A DNA stretch of 64,000 bases from Allopusillimonas soli. GTDB lineage: Bacteria; Pseudomonadota; Gammaproteobacteria; Burkholderiales; Burkholderiaceae_B. Positions 48,025 to 57,480 of the stretch are shown piece after piece. Positions within the stretch are counted from its first letter, which is position 1; the number at the start of each line of letters is the position of its first letter. The notes below the pieces were generated by a model that ran no database searches, was not told where the DNA came from, and saw nothing but the letters and a program-made list of their open reading frames with translations. Position numbers and translations under genes: made by a program. The DNA lies in assembly GCF_004153445.1 (NCBI RefSeq), contig NZ_SDQC01000001.1, positions 1,054,001 through 1,118,000 of the forward strand. The letters run 5' to 3'.

Positions 48025-49223
48025 TGAGGGCATTGTGCAGACCTAGCGATACTGCCACCTTCATGGCGTCAATTGGGAAGCTCCTAATTCGATATCGCAT
48101 AGCAGCGAGGTCGGGCAGCATAGAATGCGAAGACACGCTGTCATTGCCAGAGCCTATACAGTATGCATGCTTTGACCCGGATTCACATATTTTGTACACG
48201 GCTTGCAGTGATGGTGAGCCCGGGTGCTGTGGTAGTCGGCATATGCTAATAGCGCTACATGTCGGCTTAAATCGCATTCATCAAATCGGTCAGCCCGTAT
48301 CACTGCCTGGGCGTCCAATACATATTTGCCACGATGCAATTAAGCGCATTCTTCTCGTATCCTACGATGGAACTGTAAAGCTCAGTATTCACAGCCTAGC
48401 CAAGAACGGGACCATTCAAGGAATGATTGCCAAAGGGGGGCCTGCCGAGTGCAACTACCCCCATCAAGCAGCCATAGCACCCGATGGAGCAGGCTACGTA
48501 TTGGTATGTCGCGGCTCGGATCCCGCAGGTGAGAAAGCCGAACAACCAGGAGGCCTATTCCCATTCAAGTTTGATGGGCATAAGATTCAATATGGATCGA
48601 AAATTTCTTCTAATGACGGTTACGGATTTGGACCACGCAACATCGTCTTTGGAAAAGCTGGGGATCACGCCTATGCCGTTCTGGAAAGGCAAAACCTTCT
48701 TCTTAGCTATAAAGTCAATGTTGGCGGTATTTCGGCTGCACCATTGAAAACTCAGCCGACCACATTCTGGCCCGCCACAAATTTACCTCAGATAGCAGGC
48801 GCAGTCCGTCTGCATCCAAGCGGCAAATTCTTGTATGTTGCGAATCGTACACATCGCACTCGGGGCGGGGACGCTATTACTGACATCAGTTCCGGCGCAA
48901 ATACTATTTCCGCCTATAGCCTCGACCCGATTACGGGCATACCAACATTCTTGAAGGAGCAGGAAACGGGTGGAATCCATCCGCGCACTATCTCCATCAG
49001 CGACGATGGGCAACTACTGGTAGCAGCACACGTTCGCAAAGCATTCTTCCAACACGGAGGGTCATGTATAGAAATACCTGCAAGCATCGCCGTATTCAGA
49101 GTCCATGAAAACGGCCATATCGCACCTATAAAAATTACACACGTCGATATCGGCCGGGACTTGTTGTTTTGGTCATCCTTTATAGGCTGGAACCGACAAG
49201 CGGGAAGCAACCATAATGATTAA
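48024..49223 (+). CDS. Lactonase-type beta-propeller (YbhE/PF10282-like)
   Basis: 399 aa. Repeated blades with patterns such as YPHQAAIAPDGAGYVLVC, AGAVRLHPSGKFLYVANRTH and IHPRTISISDDGQLLVAAH match the seven-bladed lactonase family that includes 6-phosphogluconolactonase YbhE and muconolactone-type cyclases. No signal peptide. It begins at the Bug stop (TAATG). In this operon a lactonase could open a lactone intermediate to a 2-hydroxyacid, the substrate type of the next gene. The exact reaction is not shown. Confidence 0.85.
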   Translation: MRALCRPSDTATFMASIGKLLIRYRIAARSGSIECEDTLSLPEPIQYACFDPDSHILYTACSDGEPGCCGSRHMLIALHVGLNRIHQIGQPVSLPGRPIHICHDAIKRILLVSYDGTVKLSIHSLAKNGTIQGMIAKGGPAECNYPHQAAIAPDGAGYVLVCRGSDPAGEKAEQPGGLFPFKFDGHKIQYGSKISSNDGYGFGPRNIVFGKAGDHAYAVLERQNLLLSYKVNVGGISAAPLKTQPTTFWPATNLPQIAGAVRLHPSGKFLYVANRTHRTRGGDAITDISSGANTISAYSLDPITGIPTFLKEQETGGIHPRTISISDDGQLLVAAHVRKAFFQHGGSCIEIPASIAVFRVHENGHIAPIKITHVDIGRDLLFWSSFIGWNRQAGSNHND

Positions 49224-49268
49224 AAGAACATTACTTCTGACGATTGGATAATAAGCAGGAACATATAT

Positions 49269-50489
49269 ATGCTGGGCATCATCTCACAAAAAAAATTGAG
49301 CAACGCTAATCCTCACAACGATCACCGAAATCTCCCTCGGCCTCTGCGCAAAATTCTGTGCTTAAACGACTTTGAAAATGCGGCATGCCGACGTCTGCCA
49401 CGTCCGATATTTGGCTATGTCAGTGGAGCAGTTGAAGACGGACGCTCTTTGTTGGCCAACTTTGCTGCCTTTGATCAATGGGCTTTAGTGCCGCGCGTTC
49501 TAATCAACGTTTCTGCACGCAACCAAGCTACAGAACTACTCGGGCGAACCTACGCGCACCCTTTCGGCATTGCCCCTATGGGAATCAGCGCGCTATCAGC
49601 CTATGAGGGGGATCTTGTCCTTGCGCGAGCAGCAGAGCAAAGAAATATTCCGATGATTATGAGTGGAGCATCACTTATTAAAATGGAGGAGATTGCACAG
49701 AGCGCTCCACAAAGTGCCTGGTTTCAGGCCTATGTCCCTGGCGAGATGGACCAGATTGCACTGCTTGTAAAGCGCGTCAAAAAGGCCGGCTTCTCCACAC
49801 TTGTTTTGACGGTGGATACTGCAACTCTCGCCAATCGTGAGAACAATGTCCGGGCTGGCTTTTCCTCTCCTCTACGCCCAAGCTTGCGGCTTGGTTGGGA
49901 CGGGGTTTCGCGGCCAAGGTGGTTGCTGGGAACTTTGGCACGAACACTACTTACCCGAGGCCTGCCACACTTCGAAAATTCGGGTGCTGACCGTGGCGTT
50001 CCCGTTATTGCACGTAAAGCCGTACGACAGTTCGGGCATCGAGATCATCTTTGCTGGGAGCACGTGAGAAATATACGCGACCTGTGGCCCGGAAAACTGA
50101 TTCTGAAAGGAATATTGTCGGCCAATGATGCGAAACTTGCGAGTGAGCATGGCGTGGATGGCATTATTGTGTCCAACCATGGAGGGCGCCAACTTGACGG
50201 TGCCGCGGCTCCCCTTAAGGTTCTGCCAGAAATTATTGAGAAAAAAGGTAACATGGCTGTCATGCTGGACAGCGGGTTTCGACGAGGCACAGATATCATG
50301 AAAGCGTTGAGCCTAGGGGCTGACTTTGTATTTATCGGACGCCCATTCTTGTATGCAGCTGCAGTTGCCGGAGAGGTGGGAGTCAACCATGCTGTTCAAC
50401 TCCTCGCTGACGAAATACACAGAAACATGGCACTACTCGGCATTTCTTCCCTGGCAGAGCTGAATCAAGATTTCCTTATAACGACATAA
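49269..50489 (+). CDS. FMN-dependent 2-hydroxyacid oxidase/dehydrogenase
   Basis: 406 aa. The glycolate oxidase/lactate dehydrogenase/mandelate dehydrogenase family is clear: IAPMGISAL, catalytic His304 and Arg307 in SNHGGRQLDG, Lys280 in LILKGIL, and FMN phosphate site MLDSGFRRGTDIMKAL...IGRPFLY. It oxidises an L-2-hydroxyacid to a 2-oxoacid. It is last of the island operon, 45 bases after the lactonase. No N-terminal membrane insertion loop can be confirmed, so it may be soluble. Confidence 0.92.
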   Translation: MLGIISQKKLSNANPHNDHRNLPRPLRKILCLNDFENAACRRLPRPIFGYVSGAVEDGRSLLANFAAFDQWALVPRVLINVSARNQATELLGRTYAHPFGIAPMGISALSAYEGDLVLARAAEQRNIPMIMSGASLIKMEEIAQSAPQSAWFQAYVPGEMDQIALLVKRVKKAGFSTLVLTVDTATLANRENNVRAGFSSPLRPSLRLGWDGVSRPRWLLGTLARTLLTRGLPHFENSGADRGVPVIARKAVRQFGHRDHLCWEHVRNIRDLWPGKLILKGILSANDAKLASEHGVDGIIVSNHGGRQLDGAAAPLKVLPEIIEKKGNMAVMLDSGFRRGTDIMKALSLGADFVFIGRPFLYAAAVAGEVGVNHAVQLLADEIHRNMALLGISSLAELNQDFLITT

Positions 50490-50707
50490 GATCCATATCG
50501 CGCATGGACCGGGCCCCAAGCTTAGATCAGTGATTCCTCTGAAGAGTCAAATGATACCGATCAATCAGCCGCAATATCCTGCGAGCCACTTTGTTGGCGA
50601 CGCAGCAGTGTGTAGAAGGAGGCCCCGTCCTGCCCAGTCGATTGATTACACTAAGACTTGATAGAAAGTAGGCCAGAAGAACACGCATACTCATGGAGCG
50701 ATTGGGC

Positions 50708-51394
50708 ATGAGGCATCAAAAATGGCTGGGCATTGCTGTACTGCTGATGGGTTGTTCCGCTACGCTGCATTCGCAGATCACGCATGAAATCCAAGTTCGA
50801 CGCCACGTCAATGATTTTCTTCAAACTCGAGAAATCGCGGTATGGAGCATTCGCTCCCGTTCCGACACTCAAAACAATCTTTGGCCCTCAGGCCTCACTT
50901 TGAACGCGCGGGTAACTCAACATCACGACGGAACGCAACAACGTTTCCTGATGCTACGCAAGGATGAAATTTCCACAGAAGAAAACCCGACGGCCATATA
51001 CAATCAAGTGCGTCGTCGCCAAGCACAGCTTCGGCGGCAATGCAGCACGATGACGCTGGTGCAGGACGGACACAATCTTGAGCTTCCTGTGCATGGCATT
51101 ACGGTGCGTGCGCTTACCAACGCCGATAGGATGCCCACGGCACCTACCGATTACACCTCCGATCCCGTCGAATCCATGGTGAGCAAAAACACCTCGGACG
51201 CATTCATCATCTCTACGATGGTCCAAGCTCGCATTGACCCGAATGTATGGCGTGGTCTCGCATCGGCGCAAACTCTGGACTATGAACTATGCGGTGAAAT
51301 GGCCAGCGCCACTAGTGCTGAACGGAAAGGCTTTCAGGAGCTCATCGCCCGGGAAGACCTTCTGCGCGGCGATGCTTCGCGCGGGGTGCGCTGA
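50708..51394 (+). CDS. Putative lipoprotein of unknown function
   Basis: 228 aa from ATG at 50708 (GGAG about 9 bases upstream); an ATG at 50693 is in frame. The N-terminus MRHQKWLGIAVLLMGCSAT is a lipoprotein signal with lipobox LMGC. The rest is rich in Arg, Thr and Gln with no recognised domain. It converges on the OmpA-like gene. No function assigned. Confidence 0.65.
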   Translation: MRHQKWLGIAVLLMGCSATLHSQITHEIQVRRHVNDFLQTREIAVWSIRSRSDTQNNLWPSGLTLNARVTQHHDGTQQRFLMLRKDEISTEENPTAIYNQVRRRQAQLRRQCSTMTLVQDGHNLELPVHGITVRALTNADRMPTAPTDYTSDPVESMVSKNTSDAFIISTMVQARIDPNVWRGLASAQTLDYELCGEMASATSAERKGFQELIAREDLLRGDASRGVR

Positions 51395-51435
51395 CGAGAT
51401 CGTTGTCGCCGGCTCCGCTCGCCGACCAAGCACCT

Positions 51436-52419
51436 TTACATTGCTATGTCCACTAGCTCGACCCGGCGGTTCTTTGCGCGCCCTTGTTCAGTACGGTTGG
51501 ATGCGATAGGCGAAGCCATTCCCACTCCCAGCGGCGTCATTCTTCCGGCTTTTATCCCATAATCCTGGGTCAGCGCCCTGACGATGGAGTGAGCACGCCT
51601 CATGGAAAGATCATGGTTGTACTCCAGACCGCCTTGTGCGTCGGTGTGTCCGACGATCAGGACGCGAAGCGAGGGATTGCTTTTCAGCAGTTCGGCGATT
51701 TCCTCCAACTGAGGCTTGGAGTCTGCACGCATGATGTCCTTGTCCACATCGAACAAGATTCCATATAGGGCAACTCGGCCCTCGCTAGCCAGATCGCCAC
51801 CCAGTTCCTCCGCCTGGAGCACAACCATGCGGTTTTCCATGGGCTTTAACTCCATCACATCAACCTGAATCAGGCTTCGGTTGCGATCGGGGCCGCCGCC
51901 GGACTTATTGAGTACAGCATAGAGGCTGACATAGACGTCGCCTTCAGAACGCTCCAAACGCGCAAGTGTGTATTGTTGGTCGGCGTAATACTCGCCGAAC
52001 CCAAGATAATAGTGGCGCGGCGACATGGCGTGGTTGAAGTTGCGCCCGCCGCACTCGGCCTGAGAGCACGAGAAAAGCACAGAAAACCCACCTTCTACCA
52101 GTGCTGCCTGATAGTTTCTAGCCACTTCGAGCGCGGAGCGATTCTCGGGCGCCCGATAAGTGATGGAAAAATGCTTGCCTTCGAGTTTGAGCACAGCGTC
52201 AGGATTCTTTTCCAGTGCGCCCGCCTTGATCGCTGCACGGGCAAATGCTTTCTGCGTATACGCCTGAGCCTCGTAGGCGATTATCTCGGAGCCCTCATAC
52301 CTGGGAACCAACGGGTGATCTGCACTGCCTTGAATATCCCCGCTGAACGCAGGCATCGACACCATCATGAAGATAGAGGTGACAAAGGCGAACAACCAAC
52401 TCTTGGACTCAATATTCAT
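51436..52419 (-). CDS. DUF4892-OmpA family outer-membrane protein
   Basis: 327 aa. Signal peptide ends near PAFSGDI. Residues about 35-200 match the DUF4892 pattern (YEGSEIIAYEAQAY, HFSITYRAPENRSALEVARNYQAAL). Residues about 215-325 are an OmpA C-terminal peptidoglycan-binding domain with LRVLIVGHTDAQGGLEYN and the DLSMRRAHSIVRAL helix. This arrangement is known in pseudomonads and relatives. It probably sits in the periplasm or outer membrane linked to peptidoglycan. Confidence 0.88.
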   Translation of the reverse strand: MNIESKSWLFAFVTSIFMMVSMPAFSGDIQGSADHPLVPRYEGSEIIAYEAQAYTQKAFARAAIKAGALEKNPDAVLKLEGKHFSITYRAPENRSALEVARNYQAALVEGGFSVLFSCSQAECGGRNFNHAMSPRHYYLGFGEYYADQQYTLARLERSEGDVYVSLYAVLNKSGGGPDRNRSLIQVDVMELKPMENRMVVLQAEELGGDLASEGRVALYGILFDVDKDIMRADSKPQLEEIAELLKSNPSLRVLIVGHTDAQGGLEYNHDLSMRRAHSIVRALTQDYGIKAGRMTPLGVGMASPIASNRTEQGRAKNRRVELVDIAM

Positions 52420-52505
52420 AGCGCCCCCGCTTTCCGGTTATGGTTTGATGAACAGCCCATGTTGTTTCACGATAAAGTTTCGTCACAAAACCCATGATCG
52501 TCAAG

Positions 52506-52794
52506 CTAAGAATCCGGTAGAGCGCACGTGGAACCAGCAGCGGCAAGCTCGACCAGTGTTTGGCTTGCCGCATTAAATGTCACCGCCCAAACGGTTCGCT
52601 GCACCTCCGTCCACCCGCCCCGCTCCGCATAGATCACGATTCCAATTCTCCAGGCGCGGATCGAACCGTGCTCGATAAGTGGGATCGGCACAGTCGCCAA
52701 ATGCGGCATGGGCAGGGACGGCACAGCATAACAACAACATCACCGCTGCCAGAGATCGGACCCAACCAGCTTGCCCACCCCACAATCGCCGCAT
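52506..52794 (-). pseudogene. Small secreted protein interrupted by a frameshift
   Basis: A minus-strand ATG at 52794 begins a signal peptide (AAVMLLLCCAVPAHA) followed by AFGDCADPTYRARFDPRLENW. This frame ends early at 52573, while an overlapping frame continues with YAERGGWTEVQRTVWAVTFN and ASQTLVELAAAGSTCALPDS to a stop at 52506. The two halves together look like one secreted protein of about 95 residues split by a one-base shift near 52630-52660. A sequencing error or true decay would both fit. It lies just upstream of the OmpA-like gene and follows the autotransporter. Confidence 0.45.
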
Positions 52795-52834
52795 AGTTCC
52801 TTCCGCCCGAACAGATCAAGGCCGATTGCCCAGT

Positions 52835-55800
52835 TCAGAATCTCATCATGAAATTAGCCACGGCGCCGTGCTGCTGGACACCCGATCCAAATTGGCCAGC
52901 GTAAGACAGGCCGACCATGGCGCTGTCCGTTACGTTCAGGCCGAGCCCGGCACTGATGACGGCCGCGTTCTTCGCAATCGGCACTCCGGCAATCTCGAAT
53001 GTGTCCGAGTCGACGAAAGTGTGCCTGGAAAGCGGTGTGGTATCACCGAATGCGTGCCTCCATCCGAGCAGGCCGCGCACTTTGGCCGGCATACTACCCA
53101 TCGTGAAGTCAGCCGAGGCTCTAACGCCCAGGGTGGTAAAAGTGGTTTCAGTCGTTTCGCTGCGACCCGACAACGCGGTGGTCCCGCCCCTCTCGGTAAA
53201 GCTATCCGTATGCAGATTTGCGTAGCCCAGATTGGCAAAAGGCTCCATGGCAACCACACCAGTATCAATGCGGTAGCCGAGTTCACCAAAGGCCTGAATG
53301 GTGCGCGCGTGGTAGTCGCTGCGCAGGTGCTCCGATAACCCTGAAAAAGCTGCGGTACGCCTGGTGCCGATGTCGTGCCAGCTATGTGCCAAGCCGGCAC
53401 GCAAGCGAATCTTGTCCCATTGGGCACCGCCGTACAGCGCCAGGTGATACGTGTCGCTGGAACCTGACGATGACCGGGCGTTCACGTCGAAAGAGGTATG
53501 GCTGTAGCCGGCCAGCGCGCCCAGCCTCCAGTGCTCGGAGACCAAGCGGTCAGTGCCCAGAAAGAAGCCTCTGGTGGCCGCGTCCAGGCCCCCGGCATTA
53601 CCGTCGCCATCGAAATCGCCCCACGAACCGAAGGGCCGAATCCAGACCGCGTTTGTACCTGAATCCGACATTGAGGGCACAGCAACGCCACCCTCCCGGC
53701 CTGATGCCGGTGCGGCGTTCCAGGCCATGTGCAGCCTGTCGTAGACGGCGTCGCGCAAAAAATGGCTATCTTCAAGCAGCGCGGATTTCGCTGAGGCGTG
53801 GATTTCCCCCGAGAGCGCGTCGAACGCTGAACGTGCCGAATCCGCGTCCAGGACGATGAAGGCGTCCCACAGCGGGACGCCAGGCCCCACCGAGTCGATT
53901 CCCTCGGCGGTGGCGGCTTGGTTGGGCGTCCAGGCGGCGCTGGACAAGGGCGCGCTGCGTGTCAGTGTAAGGAAAACGTTATTGGCGTCGTAGCTCAGTT
54001 CGGGCGTCAGAAAGGCAAACCCGGAAGCCATCGCGGCCTCGTCAAAGGTGCCACTCACGCCTGCGCCCGCCGTCAAGATCGTGTAGTCCCTATCCAGCGA
54101 GAATCCATCCAGGGGAACGGCATTGACCATGCCTCCTTCAATCGACGCGGCGCCCCATACATCAATCAGGTCGCTGTTTCCGGCCGAGTCAAGCTCGACC
54201 TCGTAGGTTGAGCCTGCTCGTTGCGTGTAGTTTCCGGCGACGGCAAGCGTGCCGATGGAATTTCCTGGCGCTACGGTGCCCGCCACGGACGTATTGCCGC
54301 TAACCGTGCCGCCGCCGCCCAGCCAGCCGCCGGCATGAACGTTAACGCCGCCCGCAGTAAGCACCCCATTGACGAGTAGTACGCCGCTCGATCCAGCCTG
54401 ATCGGCTATCGTGACCAAGCGACTGGCGTTGACGACGGAGTCGGCTCCGATGTTCAGGCTGCCGCTACCTTCTTGACCGACGACAAGGTCGCCGGTGATC
54501 GTCCAAGCGGTGCCGGGCCCCACCAGCCTGGCCACCCCGTCGGAACCTGTCTCTGTGCCCACGGTACTGTCACCGCTACGCACCTGCGCGCCATCTTCGA
54601 TCGACAAGACACCAATGCCCCGCAAGCCGACATGCAACTCGCCGGCATTGTCCCAAATTGAGCCGGACCCGGAGACCGTGACCTGGCCTTGCGAGCCGTC
54701 CCAGGTTGCAATGGTGGTGTAGGGCGCGCCCTGAACGATGCCTCCATTTTCAATGTGCAAAAAACCTTTGCCCCAGAATCCCACCGAAAACTGGTCGGCG
54801 TTGTGCCACTGGGAGCCAGGCCCCGTCACCATCGCCGCTCCCACCGCAGTGCCGGCATCGCCGACCCGCACCTGGGAGGTGCTGACTACCCGCCCGCCCT
54901 CGGCAATGGTCAGCGTACCCGCTCCTTGATCGCCGGCTAGCAAGAAGCCATTGGTAGTCCAGGTCGAGCCGCTGCCGGTAACCAGGGCAGCTCCCTTAGC
55001 GCCTTCGTAGCGGCCGATGGCGCTTCTGCCAGCGTTGACCGAAGCGCCGTCCGCTACGGTCAGGTCGCCCTTGCCGGACTCTCCCACCAACACAACACCG
55101 GTGTTGATCCAACTGGAACCCGCGCCGCTGACGACGATCGCGCCGTCGGCGCTCTCCTCGGCGCCGATATAGGTATCGCCACTGGCTAGTGCCGCACCGT
55201 CCTGGACATCAAGCCTGCCCACACCCCTGAGTCCCACATAAAGCCGGTTGTGATTGATCCAGGATGAACCTGCACCCGACACCGTAACCGTGTTGTCAAA
55301 GCTGGAGTCCACGCCGATCGCGGCCGTGTCGCTTGCAAGCATACCGCCGTTGTTGACCTCGATCTGGCTCAATCCCAGTCCGCCGATGCCCAAAAACCCT
55401 GACGTGTTCCACCTGGCACGGCCTCCGGAGATACGGACGGAACCAACCGAACGTTCGCCGTACGCCAGATGAGCACTATCGCTGTTCAGTGTTGCGTCTG
55501 CCAGTCCACCATAAATTTCCAGGAGGCCGATATCTCGCTCGGACGGAGCAATATCAAGGTCTTTGACGTAACCGGCGGCATTATTCAAATGCGGCGGGCT
55601 TGGGTGAGGCAGACCGATGACGGCGTTGCGCGCGGCATCCGGTACTCCCAAGCTCCAATTTCCAGGATCGTTCCAGTCGTTTGAAATACCACCTATCCAG
55701 GTGGTCGTCTGCGCAAAAGAGGAAGTCATCGCCGTCAACGTGAGCACAGCTAAAAGTACGGAAAGAAGCCTGGCCACCGAGCCTTTCCGCCAAACGATAT

Positions 55801-55846
55801 CGTACCCAGCCTCTCGTCTGTATTTTTGTTTGTTATGCTTAATCAC
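52835..55846 (-). CDS. Autotransporter with PEP-CTERM/T5SS-type passenger repeats
   Basis: 1003 aa. The N-terminus has an extended signal (about 46 residues) with charged YDIVWRKGS ahead of a hydrophobic core, resembling extended signals of large autotransporters. The passenger (about 47-640) starts with TTTWIGGISNDWNDPGNWS and includes seven repeats of about 50 residues, then an autochaperone-like region with ELDSAGNSDLIDVWGAASIEGG. Residues about 735-1003 form the translocating barrel (AVWIRPFGSWGDFDGDGNAGGLDA, terminal FMMRF). It is likely a surface adhesin or structural protein; no protease motif was seen. Confidence 0.9.
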   Translation of the reverse strand: MIKHNKQKYRREAGYDIVWRKGSVARLLSVLLAVLTLTAMTSSFAQTTTWIGGISNDWNDPGNWSLGVPDAARNAVIGLPHPSPPHLNNAAGYVKDLDIAPSERDIGLLEIYGGLADATLNSDSAHLAYGERSVGSVRISGGRARWNTSGFLGIGGLGLSQIEVNNGGMLASDTAAIGVDSSFDNTVTVSGAGSSWINHNRLYVGLRGVGRLDVQDGAALASGDTYIGAEESADGAIVVSGAGSSWINTGVVLVGESGKGDLTVADGASVNAGRSAIGRYEGAKGAALVTGSGSTWTTNGFLLAGDQGAGTLTIAEGGRVVSTSQVRVGDAGTAVGAAMVTGPGSQWHNADQFSVGFWGKGFLHIENGGIVQGAPYTTIATWDGSQGQVTVSGSGSIWDNAGELHVGLRGIGVLSIEDGAQVRSGDSTVGTETGSDGVARLVGPGTAWTITGDLVVGQEGSGSLNIGADSVVNASRLVTIADQAGSSGVLLVNGVLTAGGVNVHAGGWLGGGGTVSGNTSVAGTVAPGNSIGTLAVAGNYTQRAGSTYEVELDSAGNSDLIDVWGAASIEGGMVNAVPLDGFSLDRDYTILTAGAGVSGTFDEAAMASGFAFLTPELSYDANNVFLTLTRSAPLSSAAWTPNQAATAEGIDSVGPGVPLWDAFIVLDADSARSAFDALSGEIHASAKSALLEDSHFLRDAVYDRLHMAWNAAPASGREGGVAVPSMSDSGTNAVWIRPFGSWGDFDGDGNAGGLDAATRGFFLGTDRLVSEHWRLGALAGYSHTSFDVNARSSSGSSDTYHLALYGGAQWDKIRLRAGLAHSWHDIGTRRTAAFSGLSEHLRSDYHARTIQAFGELGYRIDTGVVAMEPFANLGYANLHTDSFTERGGTTALSGRSETTETTFTTLGVRASADFTMGSMPAKVRGLLGWRHAFGDTTPLSRHTFVDSDTFEIAGVPIAKNAAVISAGLGLNVTDSAMVGLSYAGQFGSGVQQHGAVANFMMRF
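54383..55438 (-). repeat. Seven tandem passenger repeats in the autotransporter
   Basis: Residues about 137-488 contain seven units of 50-52 residues (137-186, 187-236, 237-286, 287-338, 339-388, 389-438, 439-488). Each has the core VSGxGSxW near its start, then a VG.xGxGxLxIxDGA turn and a .xxGxxxxGxDGAx end. The units are divergent, so this is an old protein-level repeat rather than a recent DNA duplication. They match the T5SS/PEP-CTERM-associated repeat pattern. Confidence 0.85.
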
Positions 55847-56108
55847 CCTATCTCTTCCTTTTTACTTACCCGCCCAATATATCGGGCCAAGTGTATGAAG
55901 GATGGGCGCGCAGCACATCGACCATTTGGTCGAGAACCTGGCGGCGTCGGACACTTTGCTGCCTTTACAGTGCTATTCGTGATATTTCACTCGAAGGCGG
56001 GGGATATGCGAGCAGTTAGGTAAACAATGAACTGCCAAATCCTACGCAAAAGCGCAGCCTGCATTTTCATCGCGATAGCAGCGCACGCTTTTACTTGGGG
56101 CAGTACAT

Positions 56109-57014
56109 ATGGAACAACCGATAGAGTACGTATTTTCTACGCGTGATGTCGCTTGCGTAGAACGGCGCGCCTATTGGTGTGAGGAAGTGTCGGAGCTGTG
56201 GAGTGCTACCACTTTTGAATGGCTCACTGACGACCCGAGCCATGGGAGCATCGTCATGCACGCATATGCGGGCTCCATGTCCGCCGAGTGCGTCAATGCC
56301 TCTGCAAGAATCTCGCGTCCAAAGCGCCTGATCGAACAGGCGCCCGATTGCTATAACCTTGTACTTCATCTTGACGGACAAGGCCTTTATCATCAGGCTG
56401 GCCGCGAAATAACGGCAACCAAAGGCGACCTGGTCTTGATGGAGGCGACCGAGCCCTTTGAAATGATGCTTTCCAGCCATCATGTCCGTTCCTGGGCGGT
56501 ACCAAGAGTGGTATTGGAACCCTTGCTGGCTGACCCGTCGTGCGCCGTCAACGCCTTCATCCCTGGAGGCTCCATTCTGGGTGGCGTGCTCATGTCCTAT
56601 CTTGGCATGCTCTGGAACAGTTTCGGACACGGCGATGCCAAGATGGCAGCCGCGTTGGACAGTCACCTTTACTATCTTGTCGCCACTGCCCTCGGTGGCA
56701 AACGCTCGGAGCTAGATGATCATTGGGAAAGATGCGCTCAAGCCGCTCCCGAAAAAAAGCACACTACAATTGATCCAGCCACCGAGCTAGCCAGACGGGC
56801 ATGGGTACTGCAAGAGCGCTATGGATTGACCCGAACCGAGGCCGCGTTCGCACTGGAGATCGTTAAGGGCGATGGCCGTATTGCCGCGGCGAAACGCCGA
56901 GGGATAACCGACTCTACCGCGCACTCACACCTGAATAGCATCTTTGAAAAGACGGGCGCTCGCCGGCAGGCTGAACTCGTACGGATGATGTTCGAATCAT
57001 GGATCAGCGGCTGA
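56109..57014 (+). CDS. Regulator with AraC-type ligand domain and LuxR-type HTH
   Basis: 301 aa. The N-terminal 200 residues resemble the AraC_binding_2/NitR-type cupin-like ligand domain (YNLVLHLDGQGLYHQAGREITATKGDLVLMEATEPF in parts). The C-terminal HTH is not AraC-like but LuxR-like: LTRTEAAFALEIVKGDGRIAAAKRRGITDSTAHSHLNSIFEKTGARRQAELVRMM in pieces. This mosaic architecture is uncommon. It is oriented toward the second catabolic island and is the only regulator there. A short unknown gene follows. Confidence 0.85.
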   Translation: MEQPIEYVFSTRDVACVERRAYWCEEVSELWSATTFEWLTDDPSHGSIVMHAYAGSMSAECVNASARISRPKRLIEQAPDCYNLVLHLDGQGLYHQAGREITATKGDLVLMEATEPFEMMLSSHHVRSWAVPRVVLEPLLADPSCAVNAFIPGGSILGGVLMSYLGMLWNSFGHGDAKMAAALDSHLYYLVATALGGKRSELDDHWERCAQAAPEKKHTTIDPATELARRAWVLQERYGLTRTEAAFALEIVKGDGRIAAAKRRGITDSTAHSHLNSIFEKTGARRQAELVRMMFESWISG

Positions 57015-57069
57015 CCCATTGAGCAAAATAAATTTCCTTATTCAGGAGACGATACAGCTATAACTAGAC

Positions 57070-57336
57070 ATGAAAATGATTATATCGAATGGACAGGTAT
57101 ACCGTACTTTAGAGCACGTACGCCTACGTCAAATACCTTGGCATAAAAGAGAACAGATTTTCCAACAGCTTCAAGAAAAAGGATTGTTGGCGTGCGTCTC
57201 TCAAACGATTGTCTCAATGCCTGAACGGGCCGGTATCAATATCGCAACGCTAACGGAATTGGGTAGAGCGGAATTGTCACGCCTGATGGATTGCCCGCCA
57301 GACGAAATTTGGTCGATCGGAGAAGACTTGCCATGA
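57070..57336 (+). CDS. Small hypothetical protein
   Basis: 88 aa, soluble, rich in Arg, Gln, Leu and Glu. Readable as MKMIISNGQVYRTLEHV followed by a helical region; no motif recognised. There is no strong Shine-Dalgarno. It sits 55 bases after the mosaic regulator and converges on the GlcG-like gene. Coding status is moderately supported by its length and clean separation from neighbours. Confidence 0.45.
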   Translation: MKMIISNGQVYRTLEHVRLRQIPWHKREQIFQQLQEKGLLACVSQTIVSMPERAGINIATLTELGRAELSRLMDCPPDEIWSIGEDLP

Positions 57337-57480
57337 CGTGATCGGATTGCCATCGACGAAAAGGGAAATCAATATTCTTGCGTATATTGCCGTTTGGATA
57401 CTTTGCTTTCTTTCTTCCATTTCCATTCTCCGTAGACAAGAAACTGCCATCTTCTTGCTGTACGTGAAAACAGGGCAAGG

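Noticed and set aside
54383-55438. Possible CRISPR-like or DNA-level repeat array
   Set aside because: The period is about 150 bases, units are divergent in DNA and conserved only in protein, so these are passenger repeats of the autotransporter.
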